Source: Hirsutella rhossiliensis
Lineage: Eukaryota > Ascomycota > Sordariomycetes > Hypocreales > Ophiocordycipitaceae
Direction of reading: 5' to 3'
Length of the DNA stretch: 64,000 nucleotides
Assembly: GCF_020360975.1 (NCBI RefSeq)
Contig: NW_025408667.1
Location: 1,116,001 to 1,180,000, forward strand
Below the pieces are notes generated by a model. It saw nothing but the letters and a program-made list of their open reading frames with translations. It was not told where the DNA came from and searched no databases. This document shows, piece after piece, positions 47,902 through 60,157 of the stretch (positions are counted from its first letter, which is position 1; the number at the start of each line of letters is the position of its first letter). Position numbers and translations under genes: made by a program.

Positions 47902-50862
47902 ATGAACTCCTCATCGCACACGCCCTCGTCGTCGGGGCCGCAGCATCAGCCCGTCGTCGCCGTTCCTCGCCCGCAGGTCAGCATTGAGCGTCTCCCGGCC
48001 CGCCACCAGAACAACGAGCCGCGCGAGTCCATGAACTGCAAGTCGTGCCGCAAGCGAAAGGTACGCTTGCTTCTCTTTCAGTCCCTCGCGGCGTCTTTTC
48101 TCGTGCCTGCTGGCGTACTCATACTTGAGCGAGCCTGCTGACGTTGGATATCTTCACACCGCAGATCAAATGCAACAGGCTGCGCCCGGCGTGCGAGGCC
48201 TGCCAGATCTTCCAGTGCCCGTGCATCTACGGTGAGCCTCTACAAAGGCCACACGCCATCACTTCAGCAGCATGAGACTCGCTAACCCCCCCAGACGCCA
48301 TTCCCAAGAAGCGCGGACCCAAGACGGACGTCTTGGAGGCCCTCCTCAAGCGCGTGGATGGCCTCGAGGCAAAGCTCAAGGACAAGAACCTCGACGACTC
48401 TTCGTCCAAGACCAGCGACCAAGCCTCGGACGAAGCCTCGGAGCAAAGACCCGAACCCTTGTCCAAGCCGCCAACAACAGACAGGTCACCTTTAGCGGGA
48501 GCCTACTATTCGACCCCCAGGTTGGTTTGCCCCTTATGCGCTCACGCCAGGGCTGACTTCAACCACAGGGGATCCCCGGCTTCGCCCGTCCACATAGGCG
48601 CCCTCGTCCATACCTACTTTACTCGCTTCCACGGCAAGCCCTACTACATTCTCGACGAGTCTTCGGTGCGGCAGCGCATTCGGCAGAGCCAACTGCCCGA
48701 CTATCTTTGCTATGCCATATGCGCCGTTGCCGCCAGGTTCGCCGCCTTTGTTTCAGGCGCACTGCGGCGCCTTTAAATGCTGATCGTCCGCTTCTAGACA
48801 TACACCGCTGCACCATGGCCAGCAAGCCGCCGCACAGCTTAGTCGTGACTATGCAGCTTGTGCGAGGCGCAGTCTGGACACGGACGAGCCGTCGATTGAC
48901 GCGCTACAGGCGCTTTTGCTGCTTGTCCTGGCCTTCGTCGCCTCTGGCAAGGGAAAGAAGGCGTATATGCTGATGAGTACGCAAAAGGCCCCTTCTGATG
49001 GACCAAACCACTGACTTCATGTAGCCAGCGCCATCGGCATGGCCACGGCCCTCGAGTTGAATCGCGAGGTCGTCGACGCTCAAGCCTGCATCACGCCTGT
49101 CCAGCGGGAGCTGCGCCGTCGGCTCTTTTGGACTTGCTACCTGCTCGACCGTTCTCTGGCCTGCGGCTCCAAACGCCCGTCTTTGATTCGCGACAAGTCC
49201 ATCGCTCTACGCCTGCCCTCGTGGTGTCCAAATGCCTCCTCGCCCCCAATCGATGGCGAATTCTTCCAGCGTGGCTACAACCTGCAGTATCTCCAGGGCG
49301 GCAAGCAGTCGCAAGGCAGCACCGGCATGCTCATCGACATCGCCCGTATCCTTGGCATCACGAACAGGTACTTGGCCGCCGGAGGCGTCAAGGGTGACTC
49401 TCATTTCCCGTGGCACTCGCTGTCGACCCTGTCCAAGATCCGCCAAGAACTCGACTTCTGGGCATCTGGCGCAAGCGACGTCTTTTCCACCAGCATCCAG
49501 GCGCTCTTGGGCCACCCGGAGTCGACCATCCTTATGCTGAGCAAGCTCATCTATCACCTCGTCCACTGCCTCATCTATCGCCCCTTTTTGCCTATCGACC
49601 TCGCCGAGCTCGCGGGCACCGGCCAGCACCAGTCGTGGCAGGCTGATGCCACCAACATGTGCTTTATACATGCCAACTCTATCGCCGAGCTGGTTGGTTT
49701 TGCCCGACAAGCCAGCGCCGTCGAGTGGCCGTCTCTCGTCGGATACTGCATCTGCACTGCCGCGACCGTCCACATCCACGGTGCGCATTACTCCAATCCC
49801 GCTGCCGGCGGTGAGATGAACGTCTTCAACTCGTCGGCCGACTTTCTATCGGCAGAGATGCAGCAGTTGAGGGACCTTCAGCATGCGTGGGCCAACGTCG
49901 ATCACCAGCGCGAGACGCTGCAGGGCATCTACAATGCCCACGGCGAATTGGTCAAGGCGCTGGGCGGAAGCACGATGCGATACACGCCCGCTTTTCACCT
50001 CGAGGACTTTTTTGACAGATACCTCAACATCGGCGGCCCTGGCGGCAAGTCATTTCGCTTCGACCCGGCGCACTTGAGTTTATGGAGTACTGTCGATGGG
50101 TTTATTGTGGGATCCTGTGCTGGAGAGGAATTGCTGGCGTCCTCCAGCAGTGGCGGCGCGGGACGGCCGAGTCTCAAGCGAAAGAACCCGGCGTCTGCGA
50201 GCGACGATCAACGAGAGTCGAGAGCCAGCTGCGCGAGGGAATCTCAGGAGCCTGTGCTGCCGCCAACTGCGGTGCCCGAGCACACCCCGTACCAACAACG
50301 GGTCTCGCAACACCCTGTTGCTTCACCAGTGCTACTGCAGCCCCGCGCCGAAAACACAATGTCGCCGCAGTTTGCAGGGTCCGCGCGCCACGCCGTGAAC
50401 CTTGCGGTGCCTGCCAACGCAGCCCATGTTTCTGCTCCGCCCCAGTCTTACAGCGCCTCGGCCGCGACATCAGGGGCAGCCGCTCCGGGCGTTCATGCGT
50501 CGGCGAGAACAGGCTTTGGCACGTACAACTACGGGTCGGTCTCGATATCCAGTGACGCCAGCCATGCCACCCCAAACGACAGCAGCAACAGCTACGACCC
50601 CGTGTTCGGGCCACTGCCGACCAATGCGTTTTGGCGCGGCGAGGACAGCCAACAACACAACAGCGTAGGCCTGCTGAGTTCGGAGGCAGCAACTCCCAAT
50701 GTCGGGAAGAGCATGGCTGGAGGCAGAGAAACCGCCCATGCCGATGACAAAGACCCGTTCCTGAGCCTGCTGGAACAACTCGCCGAGGAAGAGCAGCGTT
50801 TCAACACTGGCTCTGGAGCTGAGTTGGATACCTTTTTGACACCCAGCGGCGGCTCGGGATAG
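47902..50862 (+). CDS. Zn2Cys6 fungal-specific transcription factor
   Basis: Six exons give 878 residues: 47902-48060, 48165-48231, 48295-48520, 48569-48736, 48798-48976 and 49025-50862. All junctions are GT-AG and keep frame. The zinc cluster is split by intron 1 and has the canonical spacing: Cys46, 49, 56, 63, 66 and 73 (CX2CX6CX6CX2CX6C). A short coiled-coil linker follows ([18 protein letters not shown], about residues 87-105). The fungal-specific transcription factor domain runs from about 165 to 480, with [27 protein letters not shown] and [14 protein letters not shown]. The C-terminal third is Ser/Ala/Pro-rich with an acidic end ([10 protein letters not shown]), a likely activation region. 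The 48-nt third intron is a multiple of three, so retention would add 16 residues. It faces the MFS gene tail-to-tail, 490 bp apart. The target genes are unknown. Confidence 0.88.
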
Positions 50863-51352
50863 GGGGCGTTGCCGTGGGGGTTATTTGGAATAGCTTCTTT
50901 CATGAGCGTCCAGTGTGCTGTTACATCGCTTAGGTGGGTCTGAAGAACCACATGCTGGCCTGCAGTGGTAAAGCGCACCCCTAAAGCTATCGTGAAGGCG
51001 TTTTCTTTTTATAGATGGTCATGGCGCTTCTGGGTCGGGAAGTCCTGGGTTTCTGGCATGATGAGCTTGAAAGCGCTTTAGGAGGGAGAAGCCACAAGGG
51101 AGTGAAACGGTGGCTGTATCGCCACTCGAGTCGGCCAAGAAGGGCTTCCTCGACGGAAAAGGGGATATAGAAAAGTGAGTGAAAAGCATGATTGGCCCGC
51201 CCAGAATTTACGAGTACCCAATCCGCGATGACTGCCTTAACATGAACGGTTTGCACCTGGGACTGCGTTGCCAGAGTCTACTTTGCCTGGGACGACGGCG
51301 TCTCATGACGTCGCTTTGTTTGCGTTTCCACCCTTGTTGCTCATCAAGCCCC
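50863..51352. other. Convergent 3' intergenic region
   Basis: 490 bp between the stops of the Zn2Cys6 gene (plus) and the MFS gene (minus), expected to hold both 3' UTRs. No other feature is seen. Confidence 0.6.
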
Positions 51353-53507
51353 TCACTCGTCCCCCATGGGAGTGCGTGACTGCCCCTGTTCTTCTCTGGG
51401 TTGGGCTTTATCCGGCGGTGGCGGCGTCCAGCCTGTGGCGGCCTGAACGACCACCATGATGAGCACCAGGATCCCCGCGGCTTTCCACACCGACCTGATG
51501 GCACTCGCGTACCCCTGGAGCGCGACCTGCTGGTCTCGGGGCGATAAATCGCCGCGGAAGACCAAGTGGGGCATTCCTTGCAGAAGGGAGATGAGTTTCT
51601 CGTGATAGAGGCTGAGATGGTGACCGCCGTCGAGGGCGAGATAGCCGCTCGTCAGGCTGTCACGCAGGAAGCGGTAGAAGACGCCGCCGCCAATGGAGGT
51701 GCCGAAGCTGCCGCCGAAGCCGCGGAAGGTGGCGAGGAGGCTGCTGGCGACGTAGTCGGTGCCCGGGTGGCAGAGGTGCAGGAGATGGGCCAGGGTGTAG
51801 TTGAGCGCGGCGCCCGTGGTCATGCCGTTGACGAAGACGGCGACGACGAGGGCGGCGAGGGAAGCACCGGGGGTCGCCACGGCGGCGAGGACCAGCAACG
51901 ACGCGGCAAAGGCGAGGAAGGAGACAATGCAGGGCAGCCAATAGGGCCCGGAGTGGCGGATGTGCAGCCAGCCGACGAGGACGCCGCCGACGGTGAAGCC
52001 GAGGTTGGTGGGGACGAGAATGGAGCCCGAGGTGGCCGGGGTGGTGCCGCGGACGGCGAGCATGAAGATGGGGGCAAAGTACAGCAGGCTCCAGCGGGCG
52101 GACATGAGGCCGAGCTGGGCGAGGCAGGAGAGCAGGATGCCGCGGGAGGAGAGGATGGCGAGGGGGATGACGGGGTCGGCGGCGAGGCGGTACTCTGTGA
52201 GGAGAAAGGCCGCAAGGAAGAGGGGGGAGAGGAGAAGCGAGAGGGGGTGGAGGTCGCCGGCGAGGCCGTAGAGGAAGAGGACGGTGGTAGCGGTCTGCAG
52301 TTACATGGGCATCAGTTCAACAAGATAGCAAAGGAGGGGGGGGCTTGGCTTTCAACGTACGAGAAGGACGGCTCCGAGGTAGTCGATCCGGGCGAGTCTC
52401 TGGGAGACGGACGAGGTTTGCTGCTTGGAACAAGTGGACGACGCAGCCTGGTCGCCGGGCCTCATGGACGTCGGGGCGCTGAGGAAGACGGCGACACCTG
52501 CGGCGAGGGCGCAGGGGGCCTGCATCCAGAATAGGGGCCGCTTGAGGCTTTGTCAGTCGTTGGGTGCTTGGAGTGGGTAAGGGTGAGGTGAGGGATGACG
52601 GGGGTGGCGAGTACCAGCAGATACACATGCACACGGAAACGCATGTAAAACAAGAGGAAGAGAAAGAAGACGAGAGAGCACCCACCCATCCAACCACAGA
52701 AAGCAGCCCCCCATAGACAACAGCCCCGAAAGACACCCCCGCGGTAATGCCGGCGTTGACGAGACCGATGCAAACGCCGCGGCGCCTCTTGCTAACCAGG
52801 GCAAGCACAAAGATGACGGAGAGAGCGAGGACACCGCCGGCGCCGGCGCCGGCGACGACGCGGCCGGCGATGAAGACGGGGACGGAGCGGGCGCTGGAGG
52901 CGAGCAGGGCGCCGGCGGAGAAGAGCAGGGCAACGGGGAGGACGAGGACGCGCGGGGAGAAGATGGCGGCGAGGCGGCCGAAGAGGGGCGCGAGCGAGGA
53001 GACGGCGATGAGGTAGGCGGTGGTGAACCAGGGGGCGTGGGAGGGGGAGCCGAGGGCTTGGGCGATGGGGCCTTGGATGATGGCCATGCCGGACATGTTT
53101 GTTGCTTTGGGGGTGAGAGGGGGGTTCGCTCTGGTGTGTGGTGTGGGTGGGCGGGACAGAGAGGGAGGAGTGGACGGCGGCTTGATGGGACGGATGAATG
53201 CACATGGAGAGGGGATGACGGACGACTCACCTTCGAGAAAGATTAAGAGCCAGAGACTCACGCCGACGGCAAGGCCTCGCCACGGACCGACGGGGTGCCG
53301 GGTCTCATCGGAGGATTCGTCGTCATCGTCGTCGTCTCCGGACAGGGGATCCCGGCCATCCACCGCACCGGCCCCGGCCCCGGACCCGGAACCCGCGGCG
53401 GATACGAGGGCCGTGCGCTCGGTGGGCGGGGCCGAAGAGGCGGAGCACCGGCGGCCGTCGTCGGGGTTGACGTCATGGCCCCCACGCGAGACCAGTGGCT
53501 GCGGCAT
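51353..53507 (-). CDS. MFS transporter, VBA/Fnx1-type (DHA2 group)
   Basis: Four exons on the minus strand (53507-53231, 53104-52686, 52540-52361, 52294-51353) give 605 residues with all junctions GT-AG and in frame. A hydrophilic N-terminus of about 75 residues with an acidic run (GDDDDDDESSDE) precedes about 14 hydrophobic segments. MFS-like features include APLFGRLAAIFSPR (the loop after TM2), RVVAGAGAGGVLALS and the VBA-like TSGSILVPTNLGFTVGG. This resembles vacuolar basic amino-acid transporters (Vba/Fnx1), which move Lys, Arg and His into the vacuole by proton antiport. Drug export is a less likely alternative, since the DHA2 group includes both. It is convergent with the Zn2Cys6 gene and divergent from the APC permease, 2.3 kb away. 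Confidence 0.85.
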
Positions 53508-55785
53508 CGGGGGACGTAGCTGCCGCGCGGAAGCTCAACGACGTCTCGGCGCCGATGTATGTATGTGCGAAGTATGTATGTATGTATGTAGGTAGGCTGT
53601 TCTTGAGGCTGAGGCTGGGCGCAACGAGAGAGGGGGAAGAGAGAGGCAGGTGACGCGGAGGGTGGAGATGGGGAGGAGGGTTTGTGTCACGTCGGGAGGG
53701 AGGCTGCGGGGTGTAAGTCGTCATGGGAGGGTCACCCGTGCAGTACCTAAGCAGGGCCCTGTGCTCACTGAGCAGGGAAGTAGCTTAAGACATAGCGGAA
53801 TGGGGCGGATGCTGCCAGGCTTGCGCTGTGCCCTGGGTAATTCTTCAGGTCCCAGTCAGGTGCCAGGGAGTTGATTTTATCAAACACAAATAGTTGATTC
53901 TGATCAACTTGGACGTCGTTACCAAGTACATTTCCAACAGAGGGCTTGCATCTATGTATATCAATTTGAGATGGATATCACCGTCGTGCCCGGGTTGCAT
54001 GGAAAGAACCGCGTCAGTCTCACGGAGGCTGCTCCGGCTGAATGGCACAAAAAGCAGGGAGCATTCAAGGCCGCCGTGCTTGACGGGTTCCGATCGACAT
54101 TGAAGGAACGGGCCGCTTTCCGCCTTTTGGGCTTGAGAGTGAAGCATCTGGTGCTTCGAATGAATGGCGGATACGGCGAGAAATCCTTTCTGTTTGCCCG
54201 TCAGCATCCAGCCGCAACGGAAACGTCGTGCGCCTCGGGGGAAGGCATGCTGTCGGGGTGAGACATGGCGCGGTGCGAAAAGAAGGGGCTGGCGCCGCCG
54301 TGCAACGCAGCCGTAAGATGAGCGGATGTGTCCTTGTCAACTCTCGTCTTCGGCCAGAGTCCGGGCTCCGCCAACGTGTAATAGCAACGGAGGCCCTTCT
54401 CGGAGCTGCTGCCTGGTGATAGGCAAGGCGAGAAAAGGACCACTCCATGCCTTATACGGCGACCCACCCTCCGACGCTGTCGTGAAAGGTGCCACGGAAG
54501 CCTTCCCACACCCTCGCCGGGGAATGAGAACCAATTGCGACGTGCCACGCGGGCGGAGGCGCACGGCTGAGAGCTGCTCGCCGGCGAATCGGCTCGGCCT
54601 GACGACACCGAGAAGGCAGTCGGCGCAGAAATCTTGGCCCAAGGCTCCGGAACGGCTGAGCAGTGGCTGTTTGGGGACGAACCAAGGAGAGCGTACGAGA
54701 TAAGTTGCTGGGAGCCATGACAGGACGGGACCTGCGTTCGACATGGGAAGTCTGGCGCTGTCGAAAGATGAGACTGGAGAAAAAATGGAAATAGAGCATT
54801 GAAAGAATCCCTCAGCGCCATGGGTTCCTTTGGAGTTGAGTACGGCGATTTGAAGTCGGACATTTATCCCCTTGGCAATGATATATCGATGCTAGACTTG
54901 AAGAGCACTTGCGGTACAGCTCCGAGGGCTTGGAGATGGACATGGTGTGGAAACATTGTCGAAACAGCAATGGGCAGTAGTATAGGGGACCAGTGTCCCC
55001 TTCTTCCCGGACCATACGGGGAGGAATCTGACTATAAGCGCTTGGCAGCCGATGAACAGCCAAGCTGCTCCCCCGCCAGTTCATGAGCCGCCGAGCCCGC
55101 CAAGCCAAGGCTTGAAAGGAACTGTGGGCGAAAAGTACAGGACATGACGTATAAGCGGCGCTGACTTGCCGACCGCACCTGGATGGCAATGTCGGCCGCT
55201 TTCCCCTCTCATCAAGCCCGCTGGGACGCCGCTGCTAATTAGGCAGGGGTGCCGCCGTGATCGGGCATCTGCAGATGGCGCCCCCGCCCCCAATTCGGCA
55301 TTGCGGCGGCAATATCAGAGCCGGGACTGAGAACCCCGGATGGTGATGACATCTGTGCGACCGTTCTTGGTATGAATTCATCGCAGGAGGGAAGTAGACG
55401 ACGTCATTGAGCCGGTTGTCCAAGCTGGCAACGGCTGACCTCGCCGGCTCCCTCCAGCTCATGATGATGTATAAGCGCATGTATGTCGACAAGCCGGCAG
55501 CGAGAATCCGTACATGCACACAGATAACTGTATGCAAGACATGTACTTCGTACCATGTGTTGCAATCTACGTGTGCCCATCCTGCATGTCTATGCTCTTT
55601 GGGAGATGGCGGCTCGGTGAAGGCTCTTGCTTACTCGCCGTGCCGCCACGTACGACACGATCCGGGCCTCGTTGACACCAGCTCAGCCCGTGTGTTTCTG
55701 CTGGACGGACGAGAGTAGATATAAGCCTCAGTTCTATCGCCTGGTCCCTCCAATCAAAGCACCACGAGCAGCAACAGAAACCAAA
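53508..55785. other. 2.3-kb shared upstream region of two divergent transporter genes
   Basis: It lies between the starts of the MFS gene (minus) and the APC permease (plus), so both promoters should be here. It contains a TATG/TGTA microsatellite near the MFS start. Open frames inside, including 220 codons on the minus strand at 54,863-54,201, show no domain and overlap one another on both strands. A TATA-like GATATAAG lies about 70 bp before the permease ATG. Confidence 0.5.
53555..53595. repeat. (TATG)n microsatellite, interrupted
   Basis: ATGTATGTATGTGCGAAG followed by repeated TATG units and GTAGGTAGG, about 50 bp upstream of the MFS start codon. Confidence 0.85.
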
Positions 55786-57616
55786 ATGGACAAGGGGCGG
55801 CAGCAGCAGCAGCAGCCTCGCGGGCGGTCCGCCGGCGCCATGGAAAAGGCCCGTGGCGACGACAAGGCCGGCGGCAACGACGACGAGGCCGCGCTCGAGC
55901 GCCTGGGCCACAAGCAAGAGCTCAAGCGCAACTTCTCCACGGTGTCGATGCTCGGGCTCGCCTTTGCCATTGTCAACACCTGGCCGGCCCTCGCCGCCGC
56001 CCTCAACGTCGCCCTGCCGTCGGGCGGCACCAGCTCCGTCATCTGGGGGCTCGTCACGGCCGGCCTGTGCAACCTCTGCCTGGCCGCGTCGCTGGCCGAG
56101 TTCCTGTCCGCCTTCCCCACGGCCGGCGGCCAGTATCACTGGGCCGCCATCGTCGCCTGGGAGCGCTCGAGCCGCGCCGTCAGCTATGTCACCGGCTGGA
56201 TCAACGTCGCCGGCTGGGTCGCCGTGAGCGCCTCGGGCGGATTGCTCGGCACCACCTTTGTCGTCAACGTCGTCTCGCTTCTGCGGCCGGGCTACGAGGC
56301 CCAGCCCTGGCACCAGTTTCTCATCTACGTCGCCCTTACCCTCCTCGCCCTGTCCATCAACGCCTTCTTCACCCGGCTCTTGCCATACTTTACCAAGGCG
56401 GCCTTTTACTGGTCCATCGGCGGCTTCGTCGTCATCAGCATCACGGTCCTGGCATGCGCGTCGCCCGACTACCAGAGTGGCGGCTTCGTCTACGGCCACT
56501 TTATCAACGAGGTTGGTTGGCCCGACGGCCAGGCCTGGCTCTTGGGGTTGCTCCAGGGGGCTTGGGCCTTGACAGGTACGTTGTCCTTGCCGAGAGCCCG
56601 CTCCGCATCGGGGTTTATGCCCTCTGCGCCGTGCGAAGACGCTGACTTGCGATTCTGAGCCGACGACGGCCAGGCTTCGACGCGACGGCGCACATGATTG
56701 AGGAAATACCCGAGCCTCATGTCCAAGGCCCCCGCATCATGCTCTACTGCATCTTCATCGGCGTCTTCACCGGCTTCGTCTTCCTCAGCGCCCTGCTCTT
56801 CTGCGTCAAGGACATCGAGCGGGTCATCAACGCACCGTACGGCCCGCTGCTGCAGATCTTCATGGACGCGACCAAGAGCCCGGCGGGCAGCACGTGTCTG
56901 CTTATGATACCCACTATAGGCATCGTCTTTACCTTGACGACGCTCATGTGCGCGAGCAGCCGCATGAGCTATGCCTTTGCGCGCGACCGGGGCATGCCCT
57001 TCAGCAGCGTGTTTGCACGTGTGCATCCCGGGCTCGACGTACCGCTCAATGCGTTGCTTTGGACGGCGGCATGGGTCATTGTGTTTGGTTGCATTTTTCT
57101 GGGGTCGACGAGCACCTTCAACGCCATCACGGCAGCATCGGTCGTGGCGCTCGGCATCACGTATGCCATCCCTCCGGCCATCAACGTCCTGCGGGGCCGC
57201 AAGATGTTACCCGAGAACCGGTCTTTCAAGCTGCCAGAGGCGCTCGGCTGGACTGTGAACCTGGTAAGCGTGCAAAATGATGGCACCTGTGGGTTTGCTG
57301 ACGGTCTGTGTTTTGTCCCGTTTAGGTGGGCATTCTTTGGACGATCCTGACGACGGTGCTGTTCGTGTTCCCGCCCAAGGTGCCGGTGACAGCGAGCAAC
57401 ATGAACTATTGCATCGTCGCGTTTGGAATCATCCTGCTGATTGCCGTACTGACCTGGATTCTGGACGGGAGGAAGCACTACAAGGGGCCCAAGTTGGACG
57501 TGCAGGGGCTGGTGGAGGGGAAAGTCGAGGGTATCGAGGGAGATGCCGCGCAACCGGCGGCATTGCCGTCGAATAAGGCGAGCAGTGACGTGCCGATGGC
57601 GGAGGGCAACCAGTAG
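55786..57616 (+). CDS. APC-family choline/GABA/amino-acid permease
   Basis: Three exons (55786-56575, 56674-57263, 57326-57616) give 556 residues; both junctions are GT-AG and in frame. A hydrophilic N-terminus with a Gln run (residues 5-10) is followed by about twelve membrane segments. Characteristic of the amino-acid/choline transporter branch (yeast Hnm1, Uga4, Bio5) are LKRNFSTVSMLGLAFAIVNT at the first membrane segment, the helix with LAEFLSAFPTAGGQYHWAA, VTGWINVAGW, and FDATAHMIEEIPEP just after intron 1. Members import choline, GABA or other amino compounds across the plasma membrane by proton symport; the substrate cannot be told from sequence. The start is the first in-frame ATG with context CCAAAATGG. 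It shares its upstream region with the divergent MFS gene. Confidence 0.9.
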
Positions 57617-58440
57617 GTAGAGTGCTGTTTGCGAAAGAGATGCTCAACAAAGGGCCTCAATCACAATATCCAGAGGTAGGTAGGTTGTCTGTAAGGTGCG
57701 GTGACTAAGGTAGGTAGGTTCTGTACAGAGGTAATTCGTACTACATACTGACGCGCCGTTTTGCCAGCCGGAAAAACCAGTTCGCCGGTAGTTAGACGCA
57801 CAGTACATACTTAGATACACTACCCCGTACTCGGCTCCTTCTCCGCGAACGGGGTCGGATCATTATCTGTGCCGGCGCCGACGGGCTGGTCTATGCTTGT
57901 GGCAGCATGTCTCGATTCGGACACCCTTTCCGACGGTGATCAGCAGTGGATAATGTCATCATAGCTGTCAGAATGGGTCCGACAGAGTTTGCGGGGGCAC
58001 GTCCGTGCTGCCTGTTTCTCCTGTGTCTTTGGTTTCCCCCTCCCTGCCAGGCTTTTCTGCCCCGCCATTTGGATGGGATGAGATAATTAACTCTGCTTAC
58101 TTTGCCTGCTGCTATCGCCTTGCTCGACCTGGTTGGCGACTGGCGCTCTGTGCGCCTGCGTGTGCGGCACCGCCGGGCATTGCAGGCGGTGCGGAGAAGA
58201 AGGCGTGGCTTCAGTTCGCGGCGACTGCTGCCTAGGCAAAGGTGTGCAGTACTGTAGGTAGGCAAAGCTGATCTTGGCTCGTGCCCTCTCTGCCAACTAC
58301 GACGAGCTCGCTGTCTCGTCATTCGCCGGGCCTACAGCACATTTCCTGTTGGCCCGCCCAGTCGGTCTCGTGGCCGGCGTTTGCCGCTCAACTGTCGGAG
58401 TAATGGCTGTAGCGGCAGGGGCGCGGGTAAATATGTTCTG

Positions 58441-58478
58441 TACAGTATGTACGCAGTTGTACAGTATGTACGCAGTTG
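58441..58478. repeat. 19-bp tandem repeat, two perfect copies
   Basis: TACAGTATGTACGCAGTTG at 58441-58459 and 58460-58478, identical. Each unit contains the palindrome GTAC; a partial TACAG precedes nearby. Confidence 0.95.
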
Positions 58479-60064
58479 CTTGTGCGCCGTGAGAGCACGC
58501 ATGCCATTGGCCTTGTCGTGGTAACGCAAGATTTCAGTCGCTGATGCATGGCGGCTTGGCCTGTCTCTCTTGCATGGGCGGTGGCAGGTCAGCCCGTGCC
58601 AGAGAATCGGTTGGTTCAGCGTCGGACATCTTTAATTCAACCTCGGCCCTCGTCGTAGCCCGTGTCTGACTTGGCTCCGCGTCCACTTCAGCGTGGCGGC
58701 GAGCTTTCTACAAGCACGGCAAGTATGCGAGGAGGGAGGCTCATTCAACAAACGCGGGCTCGAGACGTCGAGTAGTTCGCTCAGTGTGAACGGTTGAGGC
58801 TGCAGATTCTGACATACAACCGTTGCCTGTACATGAATGGATGCGCGTAATCTGCACAGTAAAAGTGCCTATGCATGGGCGTGCTTGGCAGCGTTGCAGT
58901 GCCTGCAGTGCTAGAGCAGGCGGGTGAGCTGAGACGGGCTCTAGCGGTCAACAACAGGCAGCTTCGTACAGTAGGTAATTACGGAGTACACAGTACCAGT
59001 CATGTAGCACTCAACCGATTCCCCCCCCACCTGGGACCTCGACTTGGACACGTTCATGATCCCCATTCCTCCCGACACATCTCTGGCCGCCGTCCGAAAA
59101 CGGATACATCCGCCAAGGAGAGAGTGGAATGCCCCCCTTCTGTCCCCGCCTGTCTCAGGCAAAACAAGCTCGCACTTGGTGCTTCACCAGCAAAGCCACG
59201 CTCGCGCCAGCTGGCCGTTGATTCGTCCCGGCCGCTGACACGGGCTGAGACATGTCAACCATCCTCGCTTGACGCAGTGCTCGAGCCTCATGACGGCCGC
59301 CCCCAACCCCGGCTCGAATCGAAATGCGAGAAATAGCTCGTCGACGAATACCGTCATCGCCCCAGTCTGTGTACCGTCTCTATCCGCGCATGCCTCCGTC
59401 GTGTGCCCTGTGAGTTATGACGACCGCCGGCTCCACCGTCACCACGAATCCACCCCATCCCCATCCCAACGCTCCCCCCGTTTCGACCGTTGCCTCTGGG
59501 CCCTGCGCTTGCCAACCAACCCTGCCGCCGTATCTGTACATGTACCGACATGGCAGAGACGGGACAGCTGGAGGGAGGGCGAGCACAAGAGACGTACAGT
59601 ACATGCCCACATGGCTGTACGCTAACTCTGCTATTTGTGTGTGCAACCAGGTGCGCTCGCCCCAGTCTGCAGCCTCCCCCGCTGGTCCTCTGGGGACTCC
59701 CGGTCCGGGCGAGAAAAATATCCATCTCGTCAGTCCGCTCGCCCAAGTCTCTCCTTTTGTCTCCGCGCCTCTCTGCTACTGCCTCACTCGGCTCCTTCTC
59801 CTTCGAATGGGAAAGCAGCTTCTCTTCCTCGTTTCATGACTTACTCCTAAACCGCGCCTGCTGGAGCGAAATCGTATCGGCATTCCGACTGCTTGGCGAT
59901 CTCGGCCGGGCCAGATAGCCGCCCTCGACCGTGACTTCTCGTATACGTCAACTGGTTTCCACACTTGGGCAGCTTCTGTTTTGCGGGAAAAGACGAATTC
60001 GCCAACTCGATTGATCCCATTTCGCTTCCCGTACCTTTTCCGCCCTCGACTCCCAGTTCCAGCA

Positions 60065-60100
60065 ATGACCATGGCGCCGACCAACGTGCTCTGCACCTAG
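60065..60100 (+). other. Upstream ORF in the leader of the fusion gene
   Basis: ATG at 60065 opens an 11-codon frame (MTMAPTNVLCT) ending at TAG 60098-60100, 57 nt before the main ATG. The second in-frame ATG has a good context (ACCATGG). If it is in the mRNA, it would reduce or regulate translation of the main ORF. The transcription start is not known. Confidence 0.45.
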
Positions 60101-60157
60101 TAGTCGCTCTCCAGACGCGCACACGCGCACACTTTCACTCCTTGGCTCACATTCGCC

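Larger units (their letters stand above)
57617..60157. other. 2.5-kb intergenic region before the receptor-transporter fusion gene
   Basis: No supported gene. It holds TAGGTAGG words (57,671-57,735), a 19-bp tandem duplication (58,441-58,478) and, over the last 350 bp, a C/T-rich leader with a short upstream ORF. Open frames of 100-150 codons on both strands lack domains. Confidence 0.5.

Noticed and set aside
51566..52534. 322-codon plus-strand frame rich in Glu/Gly
   Set aside because: Exact antisense shadow of the MFS transporter exons, produced by high GC at third positions.
54201..54863. 220-codon minus-strand frame in the divergent promoter region
   Set aside because: Overlaps other frames of similar length on the plus strand, has no domain and an odd Ser/Pro/Arg-rich composition. 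Treated as non-coding.
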